Positions 1 through 11,178 are shown, counted from the first letter of the stretch. The stretch is DNA of 64,000 nucleotides from Dryomyza anilis (GCA_951804985.1 OX638134.1:76921679-76985678); one strand, 5' to 3'. The notes: generated from the sequence alone by a model not told the origin. Made by a program: numbers and translations.

Positions 1-612
1 TAGCCACTTGATCAGCATAGCCACTTGAGTCGATTTAGCGAAGTCGGCCTGTCCGTCTGTCTGTTGAAATCATTACTACTTAAACAATTGAATAGTTAGA
101 TAAATGAAATGAAATAATTTAGATTACTTATATACCTACGCAGTTCGTGCGAAAAAATTAGGCATATCGGTCAATTGTGATCTGTGATCTGACCATATTT
201 ATTCAAATAACTCATATAAAATTTAGATCTACAGATCAGTTTTACTGTATACGTGCTAAGGTAAACTTTTTTGGTCAAATATATATTGACTTCATGCTCA
301 AAAACATGGAAATAATTTTGTCCCGCGAAACGACTTGTGGTTCCCAAAAAAAAAAATCGAAATTCGGTACACCTACCTATTTTTAAATATGGGTATCAAA
401 TGAAAGGAAATTCTTCAGCGACTGAAAGTTTGTAGTTATTTTCAGGGTTTGTATACCCTGGTGACCTATATACCACTTTGAATGATAACCACACATATGT
501 GCAGGGTATTTATAGTCGGCTAAGACCGACTATAATTTTGATAATCCTAACTATCATAATAACACCAAATTTAAAATTTCCCATGTAATCTAACCTTCCC
601 AACTGGTTAAGT
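1..612 (+). repeat. Interspersed element, copy A (left end outside window)
   Basis: Homologous to 42673-43375 and, inverted, to 52288-52957. Shared landmarks in order are the GATCAGCAT...GTCCGTCTGTCTG stretch, the TATAGTCGGctaaGACCGACTATA inverted motif near 510-535, and the closing TCTAACCTTCCCAACTGGTT. It holds no credible gene; the 69-codon frame here is chance. The GATCAGCAT/GTCCGTCTGTCTGT block is common in fly transposon-derived repeats; the family name is not certain. Confidence 0.7.
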
Positions 613-713
613 TTGGTTTTAGAAAAATGATTTGTTCCTATTTTAAAAATAGAATTTTTATTTTGTTAACGATCACCCCATTTTTTTCTAATTTAGAATG
701 ATAGACCAGTTCA

Positions 714-960
714 CAGTGATGAGCAAAGGCAAGAACAAGACTTGGTAGTATTGCTTGTGTTCTTTTTTTTTGCAGGATAGCTCTTGTACTTGCACCGGCA
801 GGTGAATCCAATTCTTTTTCTTTCAGTCTGGTTCTTGTTCTTCTTGCGAGTGTCTTGCATTTCTTTCAATTTTTAGGAGAAGAATTCTGTTATCCGATAC
901 GAAAATTTAGATTTTTTTTCCAAATTAATAAATGTGTGTAAGTACTTAATATTGAAATAT
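714..960 (+). repeat. Fragment of a TTCTTGCAAGAAC-rich element with hAT-like end
   Basis: Starts with CAGTGATGAGCAAAGG and continues with repeated GCAAGAACAAG / CTTGTTCTTGC words. The same terminus, as (C)TAGTGA(T/G)GAGC followed by these words, occurs reversed at about 12705 and 37468. hAT transposons typically end in YAGNG, so a non-autonomous hAT-type element is possible. The far end was not located. Confidence 0.4.
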
Positions 961-1011
961 AGTGCAAGTAAAATAATTATTTTTCATTGTGAATGGTCAA
1001 ATTAAAAAATA

Positions 1012-1528
1012 TACAGGGTGGTTCGCTTTGGGGTGCAAATATTTTAGGGACTGATTCCTTGGTTCATTTCATGAAAAAAATGGTTCTAGAGTTAGGGTCT
1101 ATTTGGAACACCCAATGATATACAGCGTGTTTTTAAAATTCAAATATTAAAAAAAAGATAAATAAAATACTAGATAAACGTTTCGAGAAAAACGGAGTTT
1201 TATAAAAAAAAATTGTTATAAAATATTTATTTTTTTACTTTGATGAGAAAAATCTCCTAGCGAACCACATAAAATGCCAATATTAAAATATTTCTAGAAA
1301 CTATGGTCGATTATCTTTAAAATTAATGTAATGTTTTTGTCCTGGGCTATACATTGTAGACGTTATAATTAAGTATACGGTTGTATCAATTTTTGTAAAG
1401 GAAATTTTGTAAACAACCTGTATATCATTGAGTGTTCCAAATAGACTCTGACTCTAGAAGAAATTTTTTCATGAAATGAACCAAGTCAGTCCCTAAAATA
1501 TTTGCATCCCAAAGCGGACCACCCTGTA
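1012..1528. mobile_element. Tc1/mariner-type MITE with ~113-bp terminal inverted repeats
   Basis: Left arm 1012-1125 begins TACAGGGTGGTTCGCTTTGG. The right arm 1417-1528 is its inverted copy with few mismatches and ends CCACCCTGTA. Both ends are flanked by TA, the target duplication of Tc1/mariner elements. The interior (1126-1416) has no transposase reading frame, so the element is non-autonomous. Confidence 0.85.
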
Positions 1529-1751
1529 TATTAAAAATGTTGAATGAATCGATTCATCTATGTGGGTCACATATTTGATAAGTCTTATTCAGTACAAGAA
1601 TACTGGTTGCAGTCGAGATCATTTATTTATATCAATCGGAAAATTTCATCAACTAACATAACAGTTGTTAACGTTCTGTCAATGCTCTGTTAAAAATGGT
1701 TTGTGTCTATTCGACCCCGTGGGAAAAGGTGAGGTGAAATTATTATTAGGC

Positions 1752-1990
1752 GTCAAATGATGTCCGCTATCGATTTCCGAAATAAACATTTTTGGGTCAT
1801 AAAAGAGATTTGGGGTCACGGACCACACCAAAGGGTACCATAAGCTTTCTAATGATGTCCGCTATGGATTTCCGAAATAAAAATTGTTGGGTCATAAATG
1901 GGTTTTTGATCCCCTTTTGGGGTCATGGACCACTCCAAAGGGTACCATTAGTCTTCTAATGATGTCCGCTATCGATTTCCGAAATAAAAT
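1752..1990. repeat. Short tandem repeat, about 95-107 bp unit
   Basis: AATGATGTCCGCTAT recurs at 1756, 1851 and 1958. Between copies lie recognisable versions of TTTCCGAAATAAA, GGGTCATAAA and CCAAAGGGTACCAT. About 2.4 units are present, directly downstream of the gene 1 polyadenylation signal. Confidence 0.75.
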
Positions 1991-2152
1991 TTCAAATCCT
2001 ATAATAATATTTATATCTTCGAATGGATCTTTCTTTATAAAATCTCTGTATCAACATAGAGAAAAACAGACGACTTTAAATATTTTCAGTGTTTATTTTT
2101 AAAAATTCAGGTACTCATAATAGTTATCGATCAAAAATTGGGTTCCAACTTT

Positions 2153-2674
2153 TTAGGCACGATGTTTGTAGACGACACGACGAACTGTCTTGTAACGATA
2201 ACCATCTTCGGCCTTCTCAACGGTAGCCTCTTGATGGGCTGCAGGTGGAATGTAGGTGTTCTGGGGCACAACTGGAGCGGGCTGTGGCACTGGGGCAGGC
2301 TGTGGAGCTGCGGGTGGAACGTATGTGTTCTGTGGAACAACTGGAGCGGGTGCTGCTGGTGGAACATAAGTGTTCTTGGGGGCAACTGGCACTGGCTTGG
2401 GTGCTGGAGCAGGGGCTGCTGGTGGGACATAGGTGTTCTTGGGTGCTGCAGGCACGTGCTGAGGAGTTGGTGGTGGAACGTAAGTGTTCTTGGGAGCAAC
2501 TGGTGCGGGTTGCACTGGGGCCGCCGGTTGTGGATAATTGTAACCCAACTCGGAGACATCAGCATAGGCGCATGCCACAAAAGCGAAGGCGATCAGGAGG
2601 AATTTCTTTAAAATAAATATTTAAATTTAGAACAAATTTCGTCAAACTTTAAATCCAATAGAATAACTTACCAT
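2153..2674 (-). CDS. Gene 1: secreted NTYVPP-repeat protein with GYR-type C-terminus
   Basis: Exon 1 is only the ATG (complement 2672-2674), followed by GTAAGT. The intron is 2606-2671 (66 nt) and exon 2 is complement 2153-2605, giving 151 residues. The N-terminus KFLLIAFAFVACAYA is a signal peptide with an AYA|D cleavage site; the mature chain starts DVSELGYNY. The core (about residues 30-120) holds five NTYVPP/NTYIPP units separated by Ala/Pro/Val linkers. The C-terminus EDGYRYKTVRRVVYKHRA matches the tail of gene 3 closely. AATAAA lies at 2092-2097 on the minus strand, about 56 nt past the stop. The family resembles Drosophila GYR/YLP-motif proteins. A role as extracellular structural, probably cuticular, protein is inferred from the secretion signal and Tyr/Pro repeats; no enzyme domain is visible. 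Confidence 0.88.
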
Positions 2675-2712
2675 TTTTTAAAGAATTGTTTTTGCTTGGA
2701 GTACAAGTGATA

Positions 2713-2749
2713 CAATGATGATAAAAATTTTAACGACTTCATATTTATA
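2713..2749 (-). promoter_or_regulatory. Gene 1 core promoter: TATA box and initiator
   Basis: TATAAATA reads on the minus strand from 2749 to 2742. ATCATTGTATC contains an initiator-like TCATTG at 2718-2713, placing the start near 2716, 33 nt from the first T of the TATA box. The predicted 5' UTR is about 42 nt. Confidence 0.7.
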
Positions 2750-2859
2750 CTATGACCGAGTGACGTTTGACCCAAGTACGCGGAAGTGTTGACCAATTTG
2801 TTTATTAATTTTATAATTTCTAATCGAGCTGCTAATTTTTGATTGTCAAATTTAATCAA

Positions 2860-3380
2860 GAAAACAATAGGTGTTTCTCACAGTGGCTACGAATATTATT
2901 ATTAAAAAATTAAAAACATGTTTTCAAAGAGCTCGAAGGGTAGGCACACATCAAGAAATTAAAAACTAATTTAATTAATAAAACAAATAAAAATTGGCTG
3001 CTGTATATAATCATCAAATTAATTGAATTCAAATATATGCTTCATCTGGTACAAAATGTGATTCAAACTACTAGCTTTATATGGTACCAGCCAAGCATAA
3101 TTGCTAGCATAACTCGTTCCAAACCATGCGAGGAAATACGAGGTAACCCTGATAGCCATAGAATAAAATATATTATGAAATATTAACATAAAAAAATCTT
3201 TGAACATTTTTGAATTTAATTGAGTTGATCCATTAGCAAGAGTGAACATATTAGGTTTGTTCTCAAGAACAAACAAATTTGTAACTTAGTTCTTAATGTA
3301 TTTATTATTGGTATAAAATTCATTTAAACATAAAAAATTATATGTTTTATAAAATCCAATAAAATTTATTTTAGGTTAAA
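2860..3380. other. Upstream spacer of gene 1
   Basis: AT-rich sequence with no frame, repeat or motif that I can support. The 85-codon minus frame at 3019-3276 has no recognisable features and no promoter. Confidence 0.5.
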
Positions 3381-4600
3381 ATTTGAATTTATAGTGAAAA
3401 TTTGATTTTCTTAGAAAAAAAATAATTTTTTGTGAAAATTTTAATTTTTAGAGAAAAACAAAATTTTTATTGAAATTGAAAATTTAAATTTTCAATTTCT
3501 ATAAAAATTATTAAGTTATTTGAATTTATAATGAAAATTTGATTTACTTAGAAAAAAAAATAATTTTTTGTGAAAATTTTAATTTTTAGAGAAAAACATA
3601 ATTTTTATTGAAATTGAAAATTTAAATTTTAGTAAAAAAGTGAAAGTTTAGTGACAAATTGTTAGTGAAAATATTAATTTTTAGTGAGAAATTTACTTTT
3701 TAGTAAAAGTTTAATTTTTAGTGACAAATTTAATTTTTAGTGAAAAAATTTAATTTTTAGTGAAAAAATTAAATTTTTAGTGAAAAATTTAATTTTTAGT
3801 GTAAAATGAAATTTTTAGTGTAAAATGAAATTTTTTGTGAAAAATTAAATTTTTAGTGCATAATTTAAATTTTAGTGAAAAATTTAATTTTTAGTGAAAA
3901 ATTTAGTTTTTAGTGAAAAATTTGATTTTTTATTGAAAAATTTAATTTTGAGTGAATAATTTAAATTTTAGTGAAAAATTTAATTTTAGTGAAAAATTTA
4001 ATTTTAAGTGAAAAATTTAATTTTTAGTGAATAATTTAAATTTTAGTGAAAAATTTAATTTTTAGTGAAAATTTTAATTTTTAGTGAAAAATTTAATTTT
4101 TAGTGAATAATTTAAATTTTAGTGAAAAATTTAATTTTTAGTGAAAATTTTAATTTTTTGTGAAAATTCTAATTTTCTGTGAAAAATTTAGTTTTTAGTG
4201 AAAAATTTAATTTTTAGTGAAAAGTTTAATTTTTAGTGAATAATTTAAATTTTAGTGAAAAATTTAATTTTTAGTGAAAAATTTAATTTTTAGTGAAAAA
4301 TTTAATTTTTAGTGAAAAACTTAATTTTTAGTGAAAAATTTAATTTTTAGTGAAAAATTTAGTTTTTAGTGAAAAATTTAATTTTTAGTCAAAAATTTAA
4401 TTTTTAGTGAAAAATTTGATTTTTAGTGAAAAATTTAATTTTTTAGTGAAAAATTTAATTTTTAGTGAAAATATGAATTTTTAGTGAAAATATGAATTTT
4501 TAGTAAAAATGTGAATTTTTAGTTAACATTTTTTTTTTTTTTGAGAAAAATTTAATTTTAAGTGATAATTTGAATTTTTAGTGACAAATTAAATTTTTAT
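3380..4600 (-). repeat. 19-bp satellite array (a)
   Basis: Tandem copies of a 19-bp unit, here written TTTTTAGTGAAAAATTTAA, the reverse complement of the CACTAAAAATTxAATTTTT form seen elsewhere. The left edge (3380-3650) holds two diverged copies of a roughly 138-bp block. The array is clean from about 3700 to 4500 and frays near 4560. It contains no gene. Confidence 0.9.
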
Positions 4601-4604
4601 TGAA

Positions 4605-4860
4605 AAATGGTCACTGACAACCATTGTATGGTTGTACGAAATCTGGATATGGACACTGGCAACTATAGTGTGGTTGTGTGCAATCATAATATGGTCACTG
4701 ACAACCATTGTATGGTTGTGCCACGGTTAACCAAACTATTGTTGTATGACATGGTAATACGGACACTGAGGACGGACCATAGTATGGTTGTAGAAAATGG
4801 TTTATTATCAGTGAGGATCATATTAGGGCTGATAATATTGGCATTGAGGACATAGTATAT
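4605..4860. repeat. Minisatellite-like GACAACCATxGTATGGTTGT repeats
   Basis: GGTCACTGACAACCATTGTA occurs at 4608 and again at 4692 (84-bp spacing), with further partial copies of CCATAGTATGGTTGTA. Each core is itself an imperfect palindrome (ACAACCAT/ATGGTTGT). The open frames here come from the repeat and look non-coding. Confidence 0.65.
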
Positions 4861-5076
4861 GATTGCCTACAACCATAACCCCAATCATAGTATGATGCCC
4901 TACAAATATGATCACCACAACCATCACCATAACTATATTTTTTCTCCGCCCATGTGACTTTCTCCACCGTTTTTTTTTTTATAAAAATTTTATTTTTGAT
5001 TGGAAAGTATTTTATTTTAAAAATTTGCAAAACTCTTAGTTAAAAATGTTAGAATTGTTTTTTTTTTTTACTTTAC

Positions 5077-5440
5077 TTTAATTTCTCCAATAATTTATCT
5101 CCAAAAACACTCAAAGGCTTAACAGATGCAAGTTTCAAACGAAAAATAATTAAAATACTTTATATTATCTAAATTTATATTTTATAATTGAACATAGACT
5201 GGAATAACGTGTTCAATTAGCATTTTTGGCATCAAGTATTAGCCAGATAAATGATACTGAATTGCTCATTAATTAAGCAAGTATCATTTGTAAAATAAAT
5301 TCTTAGCGATTATAATTTAAATCAAGGCTATTTATATGAATTATGACCATAATTCAATTTGTGTATATTAAGAAATATGGTAAATCCAATTGGAACTTTT
5401 ATCTATAAGACATTCTTGGGAATTTGTCGATAAACCGCTT
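5077..5440 (+). repeat. Arm 1 of an inverted segmental duplication (downstream flank of gene 2)
   Basis: This stretch matches the reverse complement of about 9480-9815. Shared runs include TTTAATTTCTCCAATAATTTAT, GAAAAATAATTAAAA, AGACTGGAATAACG, AAATTCTTAGCGATTA and GAATTTGTCGATAAAC, in the same order. It lies beyond the 3' end of gene 2, exactly as its partner lies beyond the 3' end of the pseudogene. Confidence 0.8.
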
Positions 5441-5727
5441 TTTTCTAAACATAAATATATTTGTATTGAAAGATGCCGTAGTTTATAACAGTTTTGTTAT
5501 AGATTTTTATATTTTTAAATAAAGGAATATTTTTTGAGCACTCTAAAAAACCATAAATGATATACGTATCTTTTATTTTTTGATAAAATGTTTTTTATTT
5601 AAATAAAAAATAAGAAAATTCGTTAACAATATCCTCTTTATTGTCACTGGCTAGATACTCAAACGTTAGCCCTTAACATAAAGTTTAGTCTTTCAGGTAG
5701 TTGTGGTCCACATATATTCGAGAATAA

Positions 5728-6641
5728 TTAGAATTTGAGACGACGCACTGTCTGGTAACCTTGTGGTGTCAGTTGTTCCACATCCTCGTACTCCTGTTTG
5801 GGTGCTGGTGGAACGTAAGTGTTTTGTGGCACATGAATGGGCTGTTGCTTGGGTGCAGGTGGAACATAAGTATTCACAGGCTCGACGATAGGTTGTTGCT
5901 TAGGTGCTGGTGGAACATACGTGTTTTGTGGAACTTGAATTGGTTGTTGTTTAGGGGCTGGTGGTACGTAACTGTTTTGTGGAACTTGAATTGGCTGTTG
6001 TTTTGTTACGGGGGGAACATAAGTGTTCTGTGGAACATGTATTGGCTGTTGTTTTGGTGCTGGCGGCACATATGTATTCTGTGGAACCTGTGGCTTTGGT
6101 GCTGGGGGCACGTAAGTGTTCTGAGGCACATGAATAGGCTGTTGCTTAGGAGCTGGTGGAACATATGTGTTTTGTGGCACATGAATTGGCTGTTGTTTTG
6201 GTGCTGGTGGAACATAAGTATTCTGTGGCACATGAACGGCCTGTTGTTTAGGTGCTGGTGGAACATAAGTGTTCACAGGCTCGACGATTGGCTGCTGCTT
6301 GGGAACTGGTGGAACATAAGTGTTTTGTGGAACTTGAATGGGCTGTTGTTTAGGTGCTGGTGGCACATATGTATTCTGTGGAACTTGTGCCTTTGGTGCT
6401 GGTGGCACATAAGTATTTTGTGGAACTTGAATTTGTTTCGGTGCTGGAGGCACAAAAGTGTTCACGGGTGCAGGTTGACGTGCAACAGGTGCCTCATAAT
6501 TATAACCCAAATGTGAGACATCAGCACACACGGATGCAACAAGAGCCAAAGCAATCACGAAAGATCTCTGTAAATAATAACAAAATTTTAAAACGATTAT
6601 AATGTGGTGAGGTAATTAGTGACGAACACAACACTTACCAT
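5728..6641 (-). CDS. Gene 2: secreted protein with 14 NTYVPP units
   Basis: Exon 1 is the ATG alone (complement 6639-6641), then GTAAGT. The intron is 6568-6638 (71 nt) and exon 2 is complement 5728-6567, giving 280 residues. Signal peptide RSFVIALALVASVCA is cleaved before DVSHLGYNY. The core consists of 14 N(T/S)(Y/F)VPP units; the commonest full unit is 17 residues, KQQPIHVPQNTYVPPAP (51 nt), with variants PIQV, AVHV and IVEPV. The tail is TPQGYQTVRRLKF, a shortened GYR-type end lacking the final basic RHRA. AATAAA on the minus strand is at 5637-5642. The gene shares its core with gene 1 and with the inverted pseudogene at 8668-9329. Structural secreted protein by inference; repeat number is expected to vary between individuals. 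Confidence 0.9.
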
Positions 6642-6678
6642 ATTGTTTGTATTGTTATCCAATTGAAGTCTTTTGATC

Positions 6679-6715
6679 GAATGATGATCGAAAACGTACA
6701 GGTTGCGAATTTATA
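6679..6715 (-). promoter_or_regulatory. Gene 2 core promoter: TATA box and initiator
   Basis: TATAAAT on the minus strand begins at 6715. ATCATTCGATC supplies a TCATTC initiator with the start near 6682, 33 nt from the TATA box. The 5' UTR is about 41 nt. Confidence 0.7.
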
Positions 6716-6759
6716 TTCGTGTTCAGTAATGCGCCCGCAAAGCGCACGTAAAGAGCTGC

Positions 6760-8640
6760 CGTGAACTCTACTTTTTGAGATGCTTCTAATTGGATTCTTT
6801 CGTGTATTTCTCTTGCAGTGACAACGGATAAGACGACGACAACGACAACGGCGACGAAATGATTGCGGAAATCGCGAACTTAAAATGTTTTTGCTTGCGT
6901 CTCGAACGATTTAATGATTTAATTAATTCCATAATAAAGAGAAACCAGAATAAGTGTCCAAAAGCCCCGATGATTGGTAACAAAATTTATAAATAAATAA
7001 ACAAACTGCAAGATATCAGTTTAAAACATAAATAATTTTATGAAATGCAACATGTTTCATTCCCATATCGTTCTAGCGAATATTTTTAAAATTTTAAAGA
7101 ATGCATTAGTTTTTTTTAATGCAGTTATAATTAATAAAAAAATTGTATATGAATTTTATGCTTATGAGCATCATAAGTTTTCATTTGAAACCAATTAATA
7201 AGCTGAAAATTTGATAGAATTATATATGAAAAACATGAGAGAATTTTAGTATTATATGTGTTTTCAAGATACCTCTAAAAGTCTATAAAGACGAGATTTA
7301 AATGTCTTAATGGCCTTTTTCGCAATATCCATTTAAGTGTTTTAATTCCAAATATTCCATGGATAACTCTAAGTTGATGTGGCAATTAGTGCTTAACCGA
7401 AGATGGTGAAGACGATCGTTTATATAGTCAAATTTTATATATTTTTTTATTTGTTTAAATGCAAGTTCTACTATATTTTCATTTTTAGTGCAGTTGTATT
7501 TATTTGAATTGATTTTACTACACAATGCATTATCTACTAGTTTTATACATATGGAAGCAACTAGAATCATATATATTATAGTAATGCATATGTAGTAATA
7601 TGTTAATATTTTCCATAATGTTAAATAACTACAGAATGTAGTAAAAACAAATGCAGCTGTAGTAATTTGTCTACATATTTCTAGGCGTTCAAATAAATAC
7701 AAAATATAGTTATTTTTAATACAAATATACTAATATATATTATACAAAAATACAGTCAATTTATATAGTGTTTGCCATAAAAAAAAACAATTACATCAAT
7801 GTAGCAAAAACAAATACATTTGTTTTTCGTAAACCGAATATTTTAAAGACATTTTTTTTCTCTTGCCAATTCAGTATTGGTTATCTGAAATTTCAACATG
7901 ATCACGCAATAATTATATATTTTATACTTAAAATAAATTTCATTTGTTATAGGAAATGGCATTTTTAAACCCGTAACCATCTAAATAATATAATTCTCTT
8001 TAATATATATTTTTAAATATTTATTAGCTTATTATAGCAAATTAACTAATCTCCAATTACCGCGATCAATTTCCTACTTAAATTTAAAGCACATCGTTCA
8101 CAATGATGCAGCTAATATTGTTGATGATTTTTATTAATGATAAATATGCTTAAATACAAATAACACTTGACACACATAATTTGAACTCGTTTTTATTTAT
8201 TGCATGATCGTGCATTATATTTTTAATGATTATCCAATTAAATTTGACTGAGATCACTCATACAAATTGCGCATTAAGTTAAATTATTGTCAAAATTGTT
8301 GAAGTAATTGTTAATGTTATAATTAGCATTTGGTCAGCACAGTTTTTTTAAATTATAGTTATCATATTACTTTATCTTGAAGAGTTCTTAATTATCAAAA
8401 TACCTTGAAGAGTTGTTAAATATCAAAATGTGTTTTTTTTTTTGTTTTAAGGAATTTTTTAGAATAAACAGATCGATTTTAATTTAACAATCGTTGGATT
8501 TTATGAGAATATTTTTTGAACACATATATTTGAAATATTATTTTGAGGTTATACGTTTAAAAAAAACTATAATAAAAGCAATATAATTATATTATTTTTT
8601 AAAAATTAAAACAAATATAATTTATAGATCAATAAGTAAG
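6760..8640. other. Spacer upstream of gene 2
   Basis: A short CGACAA-rich simple stretch lies at 6829-6855. The rest is AT-rich. The only notable frame is 7307-7702 on the minus strand (separate entry). Confidence 0.5.
7307..7702 (-). other. Unidentified open frame, possible membrane-protein exon
   Basis: An open stretch of 131 codons with no ATG at its 5' end (the first codon is TTG), so it cannot be a complete gene as it stands. The first half is hydrophobic (AAFVFTTFCSYLTLWKIL and ITIIYMILVASICI), resembling two membrane segments; the second half is polar and Lys/Asn/Leu rich, ending NGYCEKGH. A possible acceptor (CCTAG) lies near its start at 7681-7686. The length is unusual for such AT-rich DNA, but no family is recognised and chance remains likely. 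Confidence 0.2.
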
Positions 8641-8667
8641 AGACATTTCATATACCTGAGAACATTT

Positions 8668-9329
8668 TAGTGTCCCAGGACCTAAGCAACAAAGAATTCA
8701 AGTTCCACAAAATTCTTATGTTCCACCAGCACCTAAACAACAACCCATTCAAGTTCCACAAACATATATTCCACAAGCTCCTAAGCAACAGCATATCCAA
8801 AGCCACAAGTTCCACAGAATACATAGCACCTATACAACAACCAATTGAAGGTCCACAGAACACTTATGTTCCACCAGCACCAAAACAACAAACAATTCAA
8901 GTTCCACAAAATTATTAGGTTCCACCAGCACCTAAACAACAACCAATTCAAGTTCCACAAACATATATTCCACAAGCTCCTAAGCAACAGCATATCCAAA
9001 GCCACAAGTTCCACAGAATACATAGCACCTATACAACAACCAATTGAAGGTCCACAGAACACTTATGTTCCACCAGCACCAACACAACAGACAATTCAAG
9101 TTCCACAAAACTTATGTTTCACCAGCTCTAAAACAATAGACAATTCAAGTTCCACAAAAGTTATGTTCCACTAGCATACATTTAAGTTCCACAAGCATCA
9201 AACAACCTATCGTCGAACCAGCGAATACTTATGTTCCACCAGCATCCAAACAACAGTCCATTCTGTGCCACAAAACATTTACGTTCCACCAGTGCCCAAA
9301 CAGGAATACGAGGTTGTGGAACGAGGATG
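8668..9329 (+). pseudogene. Broken inverted copy of the gene 2 repeat region
   Basis: Plus-strand sequence reads as fragments of PAPKQQPIQVPQNTYVPP units in shifting frames with in-frame stops (for example AATTATTAG near 8910). A 199-bp internal tandem duplication (repeat starts 8751 and 8950) is not a multiple of three and itself shifts the frame. Near 9290-9329 it reads VPKQEYEVVERG then stop, homologous to APKQEYEDVEQ just before the gene 2 tail. There is no signal peptide, first exon or promoter: only the 3' part of the gene was copied. The noncoding flank beyond it (9480-9815) also matches the gene 2 flank. Confidence 0.9.
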
Positions 9330-9479
9330 AAAAAGTAATTATATAAATTATTATTTTGGGAATGGTTTAATGACAAAATTGACCATAATTTAGAGTCTTA
9401 AACGCATTGACAAAAAAGTTAATTATATAAAAACATTATACATAAACTAAGGCAACTTTTAGTACAAATTAATTATTAC

Positions 9480-9815
9480 CAAAAGCAGTTTATCGACAAA
9501 TTCCCACGTTATATAGTATCTGAATTACCCATAAATAAGTTTTATTTGGATTTACCAATTTTTTTTAATATATGCAAATTCTAATCGCTAAGAATTTAAT
9601 TTACAAATGGTTCTTGCATTATTATTATTGAGTAATTCAGGGTCGTTTATTAGATGCCAAAAATTAGAATGGAACGCGTTATTCCAGTCTTTATTTAATT
9701 ATGAAGTAATAATTTAAATAAATATAATTGTTTTAATTATTTTTCATTTTCGAATCGCACCTGTTCACCATTTAAATATTTATGGAAATAAATTATTGGA
9801 GAAATTAAAAATAAT
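9480..9815 (-). repeat. Arm 2 of the inverted segmental duplication
   Basis: Reverse complement of 5077-5440 with scattered substitutions and indels (see that entry). Together with 8668-9329 it defines an inverted duplicate of the gene 2 3' region, with its symmetry axis near 7.4 kb. Confidence 0.8.
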
Positions 9816-9866
9816 AAAATTGTGGACTAAAAATTAAATTGTTCCTTAAACTGTTACATAGCGGAT

Positions 9867-9996
9867 GTTTGTTTTGTATTTTCCAACATCAACAATGTCA
9901 GAAAAACACACGCAAATACACAGATTGTTCCACAAACGTACCGTGCAAATGAAGAACTAACATTTCCAGTAATGTGCTTTTCTGTTGAGAGTCGAG
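9867..9996 (+). pseudogene. Decayed copy of the unidentified coding fragment at 27.5 kb
   Basis: Aligns with 27546-27665. Common words are GAAAAACACACGCA, TTGTTCCACAAACGTA, TGAAGAAC and TTCTGTTGAGA. It carries a 7-9 nt insertion (AATACACAG) and several changes that destroy the reading frame seen in the other copy. The origin is not recognised; it may be transposon-derived. Confidence 0.55.
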
Positions 9997-10184
9997 TTCC
10001 CAAGTAAAAAAAATAATTTGGAGAAATAAAACTTAAAACATTTACCAGGCATTTTGAATTAAAAATATACACGATTTTTATAATTTTTAACTTTTGTATT
10101 TTCTTTTAAACCATTAAACTAAACAACGTTGTCAATAGACTTCTTCTATTTTTTTTGTAATACTTGGGTAATATCAGGAACTTC

Positions 10185-11085
10185 TTAGGCGCGGTGTCTG
10201 TACTTCAGCTTGCGGACAGTCTTGTATCTGTAGCCATCCTCAGCCAATTCCTGGGTGTGGGACTGAACTGGAGCGGGGGCGGAGTACACTGGAGCTGGAG
10301 CAGAGTACACTGGTGCTGGGGCGGGAGCAGAGTAAACTGGGGCTGGAGCAGATTGCACTGGAGCGGGAGCAGAATATACTGGAGCAGGTGCTGGGGCAGC
10401 GGGTGCATTATAAGCATAACCTTGATCAACTGGTGCGGGTGCAGGTGCTGGGGCATGGTAGACTGGAGCGGGAGCAGATTGCACTGGAGCAGGAGCATGG
10501 TAGACTGGAGCGGGGGCAGACTGCACTGGAGCAGGTGCATGGTAAACTGGAGCTGGTGCGGGGGCAGAGTAGACTGGAGCGGGGGCAGACTGCACTGGAG
10601 CAGGAGCATGGTAGACTGGAGCTGGAGCAGGAGCATGGTAGACTGGAGCGGGTGCCGACTGCACTGGGGCGGGAGCATTATATGAGTATCCTTGCTCTAC
10701 GGGGGCTGGTGCGGAGTATTGTGGAGCTGGTGCGGGGGCAGAGTACTGTGGAGCAGGTGCAGAGTATTGAGGAGCTGGTGCGGGGGCAGAGTACTGTGGA
10801 GCAGGTGCGGAGTACTGTGGTGCAGGAGCAGAGTATTGTGGAGCTGGTGCAGGCGCAGAGTATTGAGGAGCAGGTGCCGAGTATTGTGGCACTGGTGCGG
10901 CAGCAGGCTGCTGATAGTTGTATCCTAACTCGGAGACATCAGCGCAGACGCAGGCCACCAGGGCGAAGGTAAAGATGAAGAATTTCTAAAAAATACAAAA
11001 AAAAAAAACAAAAAAAACAATTAAAGGAAACATATTACATGATAATTTAGAATAATTTTTAGAAACTGAAAGTAAGAATTACCAT
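10185..11085 (-). CDS. Gene 3: secreted YSAPAP-repeat protein with GYR-type C-terminus
   Basis: Exon 1 is the ATG alone (complement 11083-11085), donor GTAATT. The intron is 10986-11082 (97 nt) and exon 2 is complement 10185-10985, giving 267 residues. Signal peptide KFFIFTFALVACVCA precedes DVSELGYNY, as in gene 1. The core is made of QYSAPAP, VYHAPAP and VQSAPAPV units, interrupted by two internal tyrosine motifs, EQGYSYNAPAP (about residue 100) and DQGYAYNAP. The tail EDGYRYKTVRKLKYRHRA is nearly that of gene 1, although the cores differ completely. No clear AATAAA was found within 100 nt past the stop. Probable extracellular structural protein; Tyr spacing would suit cross-linking (inference). 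Confidence 0.88.
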
Positions 11086-11140
11086 TTTGTTGTAGTTTTG
11101 GTTTCACTCTGCTGGCTAACTCCAGGTAAGACAAGTTATC

Positions 11141-11178
11141 GAATGATGGTATCTAACAAAATTTTATTACTTTATATA
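11141..11178 (-). promoter_or_regulatory. Gene 3 core promoter: TATA box and initiator
   Basis: TATATAAAG on the minus strand begins at 11178, its TATAAAG part at 11176. CATCATTCGAT contains TCATTC, with the start near 11144, 32 nt from TATAAA. The initiator matches that of genes 2 and 5 over ATCATTCG. Confidence 0.68.
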
